Source: an uncultured Oscillospiraceae bacterium
GTDB taxonomy: Bacteria > Bacillota > Clostridia > Oscillospirales > Ruminococcaceae
Length of the DNA stretch: 18,119 bases
Direction of reading: 5' to 3'
Assembly: GCA_900547455.1 (NCBI GenBank)
Contig: URGV01000042.1
Location: forward strand, 1-18,119
Below the pieces are notes generated by a model that worked only from the letters and a program-made list of their open reading frames with translations, made no database searches and had not been told where the DNA came from. A program made the translations under genes and the position numbers. The first letter of the stretch is position 1. Each line of letters opens with the position of its first letter. Of the stretch, positions 1-8,736 are shown piece after piece.

Positions 1-120
1 CCTACTTTCTCTACGCGAGAAAGTAGGCCGGGGCGCGGGGCGGAGCGCCCGCATCTAGGGAGGAGCGCAGAGGAGGGCCCCGGCCCTCCTCGCAAAGAGG
101 CCTCCGAGTGCCCCTCGGCA
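1..120. repeat. GC-rich palindromic intergenic segment
   Basis: This stretch has no credible gene but several perfect inverted repeats. Positions 1-11 (CCTACTTTCTC) pair with 17-27 (GAGAAAGTAGG) around the loop TACGC. Positions 38-42 pair with 46-50 (GGGCG/CGCCC). Positions 70-79 pair with 82-91 (GAGGAGGGCC/GGCCCTCCTC). The first hairpin resembles in sequence and geometry the two hairpins at 11232-11264 and 11357-11389, which suggests a repeated family of intergenic palindromes. The window edge cuts the element, so its full extent is unknown. Confidence 0.5.
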
Positions 121-141
121 GAGAGGAAGAGAGGAAAAGAA

Positions 142-167
142 AAAGGCCCCCATCAAAGGGGACCTTT
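142..167 (-). terminator. Intrinsic terminator of the ABC exporter operon
   Basis: Read on the minus strand, AAAGGTCCCC pairs with GGGGGCCTTT (10 bp with one G-T wobble) around a six-base loop, and TTCTTTTCC follows. It starts 7 bp after the stop codon of the second ABC exporter gene, the expected place for the end of that transcript. Confidence 0.75.
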
Positions 168-173
168 GAAAAT

Positions 174-2030
174 CTAGGCGCTCTCGCCGCTCAGGCGGGA
201 ATGCATCTCCTCCTGCTGGAACTGCTTGGAATAAAGATCGTGGTAGTAGCCGCCCTTTTGGAGCAGCTCCTCGTGCTTGCCCTGCTCCACAATCTTGCCG
301 TCCTTGACCACCAGAATCAAATCGGCCTGCCGGATGGTGGAAAGCCGGTGCGCAATCAGGAAAGAAGTCCGCCCCTTGAGCAGCCGCAGTGTCGCGCTCT
401 GAATCAGCTGCTCGGTCTGGGTGTCGATCGAGCTGGTCGCCTCGTCCAGCACAAAGATGGCCGGGTCGGCCAGCACCGCGCGCGCAAAGGAGATCAGCTG
501 CTTCTCGCCGGTGGAGAGCTTGTCGCCGCCCTCGCCGACGTCGCTGTTGTAGCCGTCCTCCAGGTGCTCCACCACCGTGTCCGCCGAGACGGCCTTGGCC
601 GCCGCGCGAACCTCCTCGTCGGTGGCGTCCAGCCGGCCATAGCGGATGTTGTCCATCACCGTGCCGGAAAACAGGTGCGGGTTCTGCAGCACATACCCCA
701 GCCGGCTGTGCAGCCAGAGCTGGCTGCGCTCGCGGTAGTCCCTGCCGTCGATCAGGATGCGGCCGGCGGTCGGCTCAAAGAAGCGGCAGGCCAGGTTGAC
801 CAGGGTGGACTTGCCCGCGCCGGTCTCGCCGACGATGGCAACGGTGGTGCCCGCCGGAATCTTCAGGCTGAAGTGGCTGAGCACCTCCTCTTCGCCGTCC
901 GGGTACTGGAAGGAGACGTCGTCGAACTCGATGTCTCCCTTAATCGGCTCCCAGTTTTCCTTCTTTGGGTGGAAGGTGTCGCCGTACTTTGCGATGACCT
1001 CGGGGCTGTCGACGATGTTCGGCTTCTGGTCCAGCAGCCCCATGACACGCTCGATGTTCGGCTGCACCGCGATGATGTTGGCCAGCACCCTCGCCATCTG
1101 CTGGATCGGCTCAAAGATGGACACCGCATAGGTGGTGAAGGCCGAGAGGGTGCCCACCAGCATGGCGTTTTCCAGCACCAGGTTGCCGCCCCGCACCAGC
1201 ACGATGGCGGTGGCGGCGGAGCTGGCCAGCATGACCAGCGGGATGTACACCGCGTTCAGTCCTGCCGCGCGCACCGAAGCGGAACGCATCTCCTCGGTGA
1301 TGCCGGCAAACTCGTGGGTGTTTTTGTCCTCGATGACCAGCGTCTTGGAGGTTTTTGCGCCCATGATGCCCTCGTTGAAGGCGCCGGTGATGCGGGAGTT
1401 GATGGCGCGCACCTTTCGGTTCCAGAACAGAATCTTCTTCTGGAAGTAGGCGGTCAGCACCGCGATGACCGGCACGATCACCATGACCATCAGCGCCAGC
1501 CGCAAATCCAGCATCGCCATCGAGATGAAGGCGCACACCACATAGGTCAGCGCCCAGAGGATGTCGATCAGGTCCCAGGCGGTGATCGAGGCGATCTTGT
1601 TGGTATCGCTCATCACCCTGGCCAGGATGTAGCCGACCGGCGTGACGTTGTAGTAGGAGAAGGAGAGGGTCTGCAGATGGACAAAGCAGGCGCGCTTGAG
1701 GTCGCGCCCCATGCGCATCTCCATCTTCATGGCGCTCAACGTATAAAAGACAAAGCTGAGCACCTGCAGCACAATCACCGCCAGGTACCCAACGATGAAG
1801 GTCTGGAAGCCCTGCAGCGATTTTTGTTCGATAAAGTTGTCCACCGCGTACCGCTGGAACAGCGGCAGCAGCACATCGACAATCGAGATGATGATGTTGG
1901 TGACGATAATCAGCAGCAGCAGCCAGCGGTAGGGCTTGATGAACGGCCCCAGCCGCTTCCAGATGGAAAACTGAAAGGACTTGTTGCTCTGCGGCGCGTC
2001 GTCACGGTTGATATTTGCCATGTTGCTCAC
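174..2030 (-). CDS. ABC exporter half-transporter, subunit 2 (BmrD/TM288-like, catalytic-glutamate subunit)
   Basis: This 618-residue protein is a fused membrane and ATPase half-transporter, predicted to export drugs, lipids or peptides with the partner encoded just upstream. An N-terminal six-helix exporter domain spans about residues 35-330. The ATPase domain has Walker A GETGAGKST (401-409), Walker B with the catalytic glutamate (FVLDE, E530) and the switch histidine H561. Its signature motif is LSTGEKQ (505-511) rather than LSGGQ. This is the usual division of labour in asymmetric heterodimers: this subunit supplies the good Walker B and the poor signature. The start is a GTG whose GTGA overlaps the upstream stop, implying translational coupling. 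An in-frame ATG at 2021, behind AGGTGA, is an equally plausible start. The substrate cannot be read from sequence. Confidence 0.93.
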   Translation of the reverse strand: MSNMANINRDDAPQSNKSFQFSIWKRLGPFIKPYRWLLLLIIVTNIIISIVDVLLPLFQRYAVDNFIEQKSLQGFQTFIVGYLAVIVLQVLSFVFYTLSAMKMEMRMGRDLKRACFVHLQTLSFSYYNVTPVGYILARVMSDTNKIASITAWDLIDILWALTYVVCAFISMAMLDLRLALMVMVIVPVIAVLTAYFQKKILFWNRKVRAINSRITGAFNEGIMGAKTSKTLVIEDKNTHEFAGITEEMRSASVRAAGLNAVYIPLVMLASSAATAIVLVRGGNLVLENAMLVGTLSAFTTYAVSIFEPIQQMARVLANIIAVQPNIERVMGLLDQKPNIVDSPEVIAKYGDTFHPKKENWEPIKGDIEFDDVSFQYPDGEEEVLSHFSLKIPAGTTVAIVGETGAGKSTLVNLACRFFEPTAGRILIDGRDYRERSQLWLHSRLGYVLQNPHLFSGTVMDNIRYGRLDATDEEVRAAAKAVSADTVVEHLEDGYNSDVGEGGDKLSTGEKQLISFARAVLADPAIFVLDEATSSIDTQTEQLIQSATLRLLKGRTSFLIAHRLSTIRQADLILVVKDGKIVEQGKHEELLQKGGYYHDLYSKQFQQEEMHSRLSGESA

Positions 2031-3898
2031 CTGCTTTCTGTCACAGCGTCTTGCGGAGCGCCCGCCGCGGCCTTCTGCAGCAGCTCCCGGTCGGCGTTGT
2101 TCATCTGAATCTCATAGATATCCCGGTAGATGCCCGGCCGCGCAATCAGCTCCTCGTGGGTGCCAAGGTCCGCTACCCGGCCGTTGTCCAGCACCAAAAT
2201 CCTGTCCGCCTGCATCAGGGTGGTGATGCGGTGGGAGATCAGGATGGTGGTGGCGCTGCCCATCTTCTCCTTGAGCTGCTGGCGAATTTTGGCGTCGGTC
2301 TCGGCGTCCACCGCCGACAGCGAGTCGTCGAAGATCATCACCGGGGCGTTCTGGGTCAGCATCCGGGCGATGGCCACGCGCTGCTTCTGTCCGCCCGAGA
2401 GGGTGACACCGCGCTCGCCCACCACCGTCTCATAGCCCTGGGCAAAGCCCTCGATGGCCTCGTCCACACAGGCCGAGCGCGCCGCCGCCCGCACATATTC
2501 GAGCATGGCGTCGCGGTCCCGCTCCTGGGCGGTGATGCCGATATTTTCCCGGATGGTGCGGGAGAACAAAAACGGCTCCTGCAAAACAATCGCCACATTT
2601 TTGCGCAGGTAGCCGCGGCCAATACGGCTGATGTCCACCCCGCCGATGGTGATGCGCCCGCAGCCCGGCTCCAGGTCGTACAGGCGGTTGAGCAGGTGCA
2701 TCAGGGTGGTCTTGCCGCTGCCGGTGCCGCCCAGAATGGCGAAGGTGCTGCCGGCGGGGATGGTGAAGGTCACGTCGTCCAGCACCGGCTTCTGGTTTTC
2801 ATAGCCGAAAGTGACGTGCTCGAAGGAAATGTCTTTGTCCATCGGCGGCTGCAGCGCCCGGGGCGGGTCGTGCTCCGGCTCGGCCAGCAGGATATAGCTG
2901 ACGCGCTCCAGTGAGACGCCGGTCTTGCTCATCTCGGCCAGGATTTTGCCCAGGCTGCGCACCGGCCAGGTCAGGGTGGCGTTGTAAGAGACAAAGGCCA
3001 GAAATTCGCCCAGGGTGATCTCCCCGTGCACCGCGCTGACGGTGCCGACGCAGATGACGGTGAGCACCTGCAGCGCCATGATGAAGTCGCCGGTGCTCCA
3101 GTAGGTGGTCATCATGTGGCCCAGGCGGATCCACAGGTCGGCGAAGTGGTTGTTGCGCTCATCAAAGCGCTCGATCTCAAAATTCTCCCGGCCAAAGGCG
3201 CGCACCACCCGCACGCCGGTCAGGTTTTCCTGCACGGTGGAGGAGAGCTTGCCCTCGGCGATGTCGGCGTCCATGAATCGCTTGGAGATTTTGGAGCTGA
3301 AGAAAAACGAGTACAGCGCGATGATGGGGATAAAGACCGCCACCACCAGCGAAATTTTGACATTCATCGAGAACATGATGGCCATTGTCATCACAATCAA
3401 AAAGACGATGCGGAACACCTCCACCATCTGCGCGCTGACAAAGTTGCGGATGACCTCGACGTCCGAGGTGCAGCGCTGGATGATCTCGCCGGTCTGGTGG
3501 GCGGTGTGCCAGGAAAAGGGCAGCTTCTGGATGTGCCCGTACAGCGCGTCCCGCAGCGACTTGATCGCGTTTTCCGAGGCCCTGGCGGTGTTGATGCGGG
3601 CCAAAAAGCTAAAGACGCCCGACAAAATGGCCGCTGCCAGCACCGCTGCCGCCGCCAGCAGCAGCACCCGGGCGGTGTCGCCCTGCAAAAGGCGCTGCAG
3701 CCCCAGCGCAGTGAACCAGCCGGGCAGCTCCTCCGAGCCGATGATCGAGTCGACGGTCATGCGGATAATCTGCGGGGTCAGCGAGTTAAAGGCGGTGTTG
3801 AGCATCGAGCACAGCAGCCCCAGCCCAAACAGCCACAGATTTTCTTTGACAAAGCGAAATACCACCGCATACGCCTTGCTCTTCTGATCGTTTTGCAA
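2027..3898 (-). CDS. ABC exporter half-transporter, subunit 1 (BmrC/TM287-like, degenerate Walker B)
   Basis: This 623-residue membrane-ATPase fusion is the first gene of the exporter pair. The six-helix transmembrane domain covers about residues 20-330. The ATPase domain shows Walker A GGTGSGKTT (390-398), a canonical signature LSGGQKQR (500-507) and the switch histidine H556. The residue after Walker B is aspartate (MIFDD, D525) where the catalytic glutamate is expected. Together with the altered signature in the partner, this predicts one hydrolytic and one degenerate nucleotide site per heterodimer, as in BmrCD, LmrCD and TM287/288. The chosen start is TTG at 3898, with AGAGGAG nine bases upstream; no ATG is better placed. 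The gene lies about 115 bp past a strong terminator and a 40-codon leader ORF, so expression probably depends on readthrough. Substrate unknown; multidrug export is an inference from the family. Confidence 0.93.
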   Translation of the reverse strand: MQNDQKSKAYAVVFRFVKENLWLFGLGLLCSMLNTAFNSLTPQIIRMTVDSIIGSEELPGWFTALGLQRLLQGDTARVLLLAAAAVLAAAILSGVFSFLARINTARASENAIKSLRDALYGHIQKLPFSWHTAHQTGEIIQRCTSDVEVIRNFVSAQMVEVFRIVFLIVMTMAIMFSMNVKISLVVAVFIPIIALYSFFFSSKISKRFMDADIAEGKLSSTVQENLTGVRVVRAFGRENFEIERFDERNNHFADLWIRLGHMMTTYWSTGDFIMALQVLTVICVGTVSAVHGEITLGEFLAFVSYNATLTWPVRSLGKILAEMSKTGVSLERVSYILLAEPEHDPPRALQPPMDKDISFEHVTFGYENQKPVLDDVTFTIPAGSTFAILGGTGSGKTTLMHLLNRLYDLEPGCGRITIGGVDISRIGRGYLRKNVAIVLQEPFLFSRTIRENIGITAQERDRDAMLEYVRAAARSACVDEAIEGFAQGYETVVGERGVTLSGGQKQRVAIARMLTQNAPVMIFDDSLSAVDAETDAKIRQQLKEKMGSATTILISHRITTLMQADRILVLDNGRVADLGTHEELIARPGIYRDIYEIQMNNADRELLQKAAAGAPQDAVTESR

Positions 3899-4012
3899 GT
3901 AAAATCACTCCTCTTTCAAAAAACATTTTCTTTCCCTTTTGGGGCAGCGCGTCCTTTCTCTCCTTCCTGACTTACCGGCTGCCTTCCTTTTTATTGATGC
4001 GCTGGATAAAAA

Positions 4013-4048
4013 AAGCCGCCCTGTTTTTTTAAGAAAACAGGGCGGCTT
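4013..4048 (-). terminator. Strong terminator / probable attenuator upstream of the ABC exporter pair
   Basis: AAGCCGCCCTGTTTT pairs perfectly with AAAACAGGGCGGCTT (15 bp, six-base loop). On the minus strand it runs directly into TTTTTATCC, giving a T tract of seven in all; on the plus strand no T tract follows. It lies 24 bp after the stop of the leader ORF and about 115 bp before the exporter start codon. Transcripts from the promoter at 4250-4279 must pass it to reach the exporter genes. Confidence 0.88.
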
Positions 4049-4071
4049 AAAAAGGGCAATTATTCTGCGAA

Positions 4072-4194
4072 TCAGCTTCTGTTCGAGCTGGCGCGGGCGC
4101 ACAGGTCCACGCGGGAGGAGAACGAAAAAGCACTTCCCTGCTGTTGAGTTGTCCAATATGGTGCGTTATCAAAAAAGCAAGCATTCATTGTCAT
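4072..4194 (-). CDS. 40-residue leader peptide upstream of the ABC exporter operon (candidate attenuation sensor)
   Basis: This small ORF opens with ATG ACA ATG and ends in TGA at 4072. It has a strong ribosome binding site (AAAGGAGA, nine bases between GGAG and the ATG) and its own near-consensus promoter. The peptide begins MTMNACFFDNAPYW, continues with TTQQQ at residues 15-19, then a Ser/Phe stretch and an Arg/Cys-containing tail. It has no signal peptide or membrane segment and I recognise no family. Promoter, short ORF, terminator and exporter genes in that order match ribosome-mediated attenuators such as bmrB upstream of bmrCD, where translation of the leader decides transcription of a drug exporter. 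The alternative is an independent small protein with its own terminator. The ORF, its ribosome binding site and the terminator are seen; the regulatory role is inferred. Confidence 0.65.
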   Translation of the reverse strand: MTMNACFFDNAPYWTTQQQGSAFSFSSRVDLCARASSNRS

Positions 4195-4249
4195 ACCTTT
4201 CGTCTCCTTTCTATCAGAATCAGCTGTTTTGTGTTCTAAAGCCGTTATC

Positions 4250-4279
4250 AGTATACTCCATCCCCCGGGGCTTTGTCAA
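4250..4279 (-). promoter_or_regulatory. Sigma-A type promoter for the leader ORF and ABC exporter operon
   Basis: On the minus strand TTGACA (4279-4274) and TATACT (4255-4250) are separated by 18 bp. The predicted transcript starts near 4243, giving about 48 bases of leader before the small ORF. The -35 box is perfect and the -10 box has one mismatch to consensus, so strong initiation is expected; that fits with control being exerted afterwards, at the terminator. Confidence 0.8.
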
Positions 4280-4306
4280 GACGATTTTCACAAAAATTTT
4301 ATTTTT

Positions 4307-4330
4307 TAAAACCGGTTTTTTATCAAACCG
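4307..4330 (-). terminator. Weak terminator candidate after the malQ-glgP-DUF3343 operon
   Basis: Immediately after the DUF3343 stop codon, CGGTTT (4330-4325) can pair with AAACCG (4318-4313), and GTTTT then an A/T-rich run follow. The stem is only 6 bp, or 8 with a bulge, so termination may be partial and some glycogen-operon transcripts may enter the exporter leader region. Confidence 0.4.
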
Positions 4331-4331
4331 T

Positions 4332-4610
4332 TCAGGAGGGCTCGCGGCAGAAGATGGCCCGCGCGCGCAGCTCCCCGTTCTCGTCCGGCTCGATGCGGTA
4401 AAGCCCCAGCGGAACCGGCTGCTGCCGGGCAAATTCCAGGTAGGCCGCCTCGTCCTCCCCCTCAAAGCGCAGCGCCAGCCCGCAGCTCTGGGAGATGGCC
4501 CGCGGGGTCGGCATCACCTGGATGGGAAAGAGGGCCTTGGCCTTCTTTTCGGTCTGCATGGTGTCGGTGGTGTTGTAAAAGCTCATGGCGTAGTAGCCTT
4601 TGGTCTCCAT
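4332..4610 (-). CDS. DUF3343 protein (putative Se/S carrier-like), last gene of the glucan operon
   Basis: This 92-residue soluble protein has the DUF3343 pattern: an early segment with spaced T/M/A and lysines (NTTDTMQTEKKAKAL), then a basic PTPRAIS stretch and the hallmark SCGLALRF, with the invariant-looking cysteine at residue 43. A second cysteine is at residue 88. DUF3343 proteins are annotated as putative selenium/sulfur carrier-like, but their biochemical role is largely unproven. The start at 4610 was chosen because AGGAGG lies 12 bases upstream; an in-frame start at 4754 would overlap glgP by over 120 bases. It follows glgP by 22 bp and is almost certainly co-transcribed with it. 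No selenium-metabolism gene is visible nearby, so the link to glucan breakdown is unexplained. Confidence 0.85.
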   Translation of the reverse strand: METKGYYAMSFYNTTDTMQTEKKAKALFPIQVMPTPRAISQSCGLALRFEGEDEAAYLEFARQQPVPLGLYRIEPDENGELRARAIFCREPS

Positions 4611-4632
4611 CTTGTATCGGTTCCTCCTGTTT

Positions 4633-6915
4633 TTATTTTCTTTCCAGCTTCCAGATGTCCCGGTTATAGCCTTCGATGGTGCGGTCGGCCGAAAAATAGC
4701 CCGCCCTGGCGATGTTGACAAGGCTCTTGCGGCTCCATTCGCGCCGGTTTTCATAGTCGGCCAGCATCTGCTCCTTGGTGTCGATGTATTCCCGCAGATC
4801 CAAGAGGGTCATAAAGTAGTCCTTGCCGACCAGCTCCTTATAAAGCCTGCCCAGCTGCACCGGGTCGCCGAGGCGGATCATCTTTTTGTCGACGATGAAG
4901 TCGACCAGCTTCTCCACCACCGGGTCGCCGTCGTAGATTTTGGCCGGGCAGTAGCTGTTTTCGGCGTAGAGCTTCATCACCTCTGCGCTCGATTTGCCAA
5001 AGGTGTAGATGTTCTGCTCGCCCACCAGGTCGTGGATCTCGACGTTGGCGCCGTCCATCGTCCCCAGCGTCACCGCGCCGTTGAGCATCAGCTTCATGTT
5101 GCCGGTGCCGCTGGCTTCCTTGGAGGCAAGCGAAATCTGCTCGGAGATGTCGCAGGCGGGAATCAGCTTCTGCGCCCAGCTGACGTTGTAGTTTTCCACC
5201 ATCACAATCTTCAGATAGGGGCTGACCCGCTCGTCCTGCAAAAACAGCTGCTGCAGGCAGAGGATGAGGTGGATGATGTCCTTGGCAATGGTGTAGGCCG
5301 GGGCCGCCTTGGCTCCAAAGAGCAGGGTGATGGGTCGGCGCGGCAGGCGGCCGTCGAGAATCTCAAAATATTTCCATACCGCGTACAGGGCGTTCATCTG
5401 CTGGCGCTTATACTCGTGCAGTCGCTTGATCTGAATGTCGTAGACCGAATCCGGGTCGATGGCGATGCCCATCCGCTCCTCAATCTCCTTTGCCAGCGCC
5501 GCTTTGTTCTGCTGCTTGATGGCCTGCAGCCTTTCCAGCACCGCATCGTCGGTGCGGTAGGCGGTCAGGCGCTCCAGCTGCATCGCATCCTTTTTCCACC
5601 CGTCGCCGATCAGCTCGGTGATAAAGCCGGAGAGGGCCGGATTGCAGAGCATCAGCCACCGGCGGAAGGTGATGCCGTTGGTCTCGTTGTGGAACCGCTC
5701 AGGGTAGAGCTCATAAAAGGGCGCCAGCTCGCTCGACTTTAAAATCTCGGTGTGCAGCTTCGCCACCCCGTTGACCGAGCAGCCGAAGTGGATGGCGATG
5801 TGCGCCATGTGCACCACCTCCTGCCGGTCGATGATGGCCGTCTTTGGGTCGGCGCAGAGCACCCTGGCGCGGCGGTCCAGCTCCTCCACCACCGGCACCA
5901 GCCAGGGGGTCAGCCGCTCAAAGTAGCCAAGCGGCCACTTTTCCAGCGCCTCTGCCAGAATGGTGTGGTTGGTGTAGGCGCAGGTGCGGGAAACGGTGCG
6001 GATGGCCGCATCCAGATCGAGCCCCTCCTGCACCAGCAGGCGGATCAGCTCCGGAATCATCAGGGTGGGGTGGGTGTCGTTGAGCTGCACCACCGCCGCC
6101 CGGTCGAGCTGCTGCGGCGCAAAGCCCCGGCTCTTGATGTCGCTGACAATCAACTGGGCCGCCGCGCTGGACAGAAAATATTCCTGCGCAAAGCGCAGCC
6201 GCCTGCCCTGCTCATCGCTGTCGTCCGGGTAGAGAAAGAGGGTCAGGTTGCGGCGCAGGTCGGTCTTGTCAAAGTCGATGCCGTCGTGCACCAGACTTTC
6301 GTCGCTGGTCTCCAGATCGAACAGGCGCAGCCGGGCCGTCGTTTTGGCCTCATAGCCGGTGACGTCCAGCTCATAGAGCCGCGCGGTGACCTCCAGCTCC
6401 CCCAGCGGGACGGTGAAGGTCTCGCCGGTGCGGCGCAGCCAGTCCGGCTCCTTGTGCCAGCGGTCGGGATATTCGTGCTGGCTGTTCTGCTCAAACTTCT
6501 GCCGGAACAGCCCAAAGTGGTAGGCCAGCCCCAGCCCCTCCCCGTTCAGGCCCAGCGTCGCGATCGAATCGAGGAAGCAGGCCGCCAGCCTCCCCAGACC
6601 GCCGTTGCCCAGCGAGGGCTCCGGTTCCAGCTCCTCCAATTCGGGCAGCGAGTGTCCGTGCCGGGCCAGCAGCTGCTGCGCCTGGCTGTAAAGCCCCAAA
6701 TTGAGCAGGTTGTTGCCCAGCAGCCGCCCGATCAAAAACTCCGCCGAGACGTAGTAGAGCCTGCGCCCGTCCTGCTCCTGATTCGGTTCCTTTTTCTTCT
6801 GCTGTATGCTTTCGAGCACCAGATTTTGCAGCGCGCTGTAGAGCTGCCAGTCGCTGCAGGTGTCCAGATCGGTGTCAAACTGTTGCTTTAAATATTGCTG
6901 TAACGATTCTTCCAT
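4633..6915 (-). CDS. glgP: Glycogen/starch/alpha-glucan phosphorylase
   Basis: This 760-residue enzyme removes terminal alpha-1,4 glucosyl units with phosphate to give glucose-1-phosphate in the cytoplasm. The pyridoxal-phosphate site is clear: EASGTGNMK with the cofactor lysine at residue 608, followed by LMLNGAVTLGTMDGANVEI. Other family landmarks are YYVSAEFLIGR near residue 54, the glycine-rich LGNGGLGRLAACFLDS, QLNDTHPT, and the KRLHEYKRQ motif in the C-terminal half. The length is near that of compact clostridial enzymes and shorter than the roughly 815-residue E. coli GlgP. The start overlaps no other gene: the malQ stop is 3 bp upstream and the ribosome binding site lies inside the malQ end. 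Pairing with malQ means the physiological substrate could be maltodextrin as well as glycogen. Confidence 0.96.
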   Translation of the reverse strand: MEESLQQYLKQQFDTDLDTCSDWQLYSALQNLVLESIQQKKKEPNQEQDGRRLYYVSAEFLIGRLLGNNLLNLGLYSQAQQLLARHGHSLPELEELEPEPSLGNGGLGRLAACFLDSIATLGLNGEGLGLAYHFGLFRQKFEQNSQHEYPDRWHKEPDWLRRTGETFTVPLGELEVTARLYELDVTGYEAKTTARLRLFDLETSDESLVHDGIDFDKTDLRRNLTLFLYPDDSDEQGRRLRFAQEYFLSSAAAQLIVSDIKSRGFAPQQLDRAAVVQLNDTHPTLMIPELIRLLVQEGLDLDAAIRTVSRTCAYTNHTILAEALEKWPLGYFERLTPWLVPVVEELDRRARVLCADPKTAIIDRQEVVHMAHIAIHFGCSVNGVAKLHTEILKSSELAPFYELYPERFHNETNGITFRRWLMLCNPALSGFITELIGDGWKKDAMQLERLTAYRTDDAVLERLQAIKQQNKAALAKEIEERMGIAIDPDSVYDIQIKRLHEYKRQQMNALYAVWKYFEILDGRLPRRPITLLFGAKAAPAYTIAKDIIHLILCLQQLFLQDERVSPYLKIVMVENYNVSWAQKLIPACDISEQISLASKEASGTGNMKLMLNGAVTLGTMDGANVEIHDLVGEQNIYTFGKSSAEVMKLYAENSYCPAKIYDGDPVVEKLVDFIVDKKMIRLGDPVQLGRLYKELVGKDYFMTLLDLREYIDTKEQMLADYENRREWSRKSLVNIARAGYFSADRTIEGYNRDIWKLERK

Positions 6916-6918
6916 TCC

Positions 6919-8460
<1,542 letters not shown>

Positions 8461-8521
8461 ATCTTCTCCCTCCTGCCTGTCAACAAAAGTATTTGCATTG
8501 ATTGTACCGCAAAATCGGGCG

Positions 8522-8550
8522 TTTGTATAGAGCGGGGCCATTTGCGTCAA
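8522..8550 (-). promoter_or_regulatory. Candidate promoter of the malQ operon
   Basis: On the minus strand TTGACG (8550-8545) is followed after 17 bp by TACAAA, or after 15 bp by TATACA (8529-8524). It would give about 55-60 bases of 5' leader before malQ. Rest of the divergent gap 8461-8736: a small hairpin (GCAGGA/TCCTGC, 8641-8655) and A/T-rich runs. I did not find a convincing plus-strand promoter for the next gene. Confidence 0.4.
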
Positions 8551-8736
8551 TTATAAAAGATTAATTTTTTATCAGTTTCACAAATCTTTACAAAAAATTC
8601 TGTCTTTTTTTCCAAAATTCAAAAACAAGCTGAGAAGTGTGCAGGAAAATCCTGCCTTTCCTCCACCTAAAGGATAGAGGAGCAGAAAAGATAATCTTTT
8701 TTGAAATTGATTTTGAAACAGGAAAGGAGAATCCTT

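Noticed and set aside
108..2108. Long plus-strand reading frame opposite the second ABC exporter gene
   Set aside because: Its translation is low-complexity, rich in His, Gln, Asp and Arg, with no domain, and the minus strand encodes an unmistakable ABC transporter with all its motifs.
3905..4156. 83-codon minus-strand ORF overlapping the leader region and terminator
   Set aside because: It has no good ribosome binding site, lies in another frame from the well-equipped 40-codon ORF, and reads straight through the terminator stem.
4049..4250. Riboswitch or T-box as the explanation for the terminator upstream of the exporter genes
   Set aside because: I could not find a T-box sequence or a recognisable aptamer in the roughly 200-base leader, whereas a complete translated ORF with a ribosome binding site is present.
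4332..4754. Longer 140-codon version of the DUF3343 gene
   Set aside because: The extra 48 residues overlap the end of glgP and look like its out-of-frame shadow; AGGAGG and the family match support the start at 4610.
4600..6891. Two long plus-strand reading frames opposite glgP
   Set aside because: They are shadows of the phosphorylase gene; their sequences show no family pattern.
8461..8550. N-terminal extension of MalQ by 30 residues
   Set aside because: The extension covers the candidate promoter and resembles no amylomaltase; the ATG at 8460 has a strong ribosome binding site and begins at the family's normal N-terminus.
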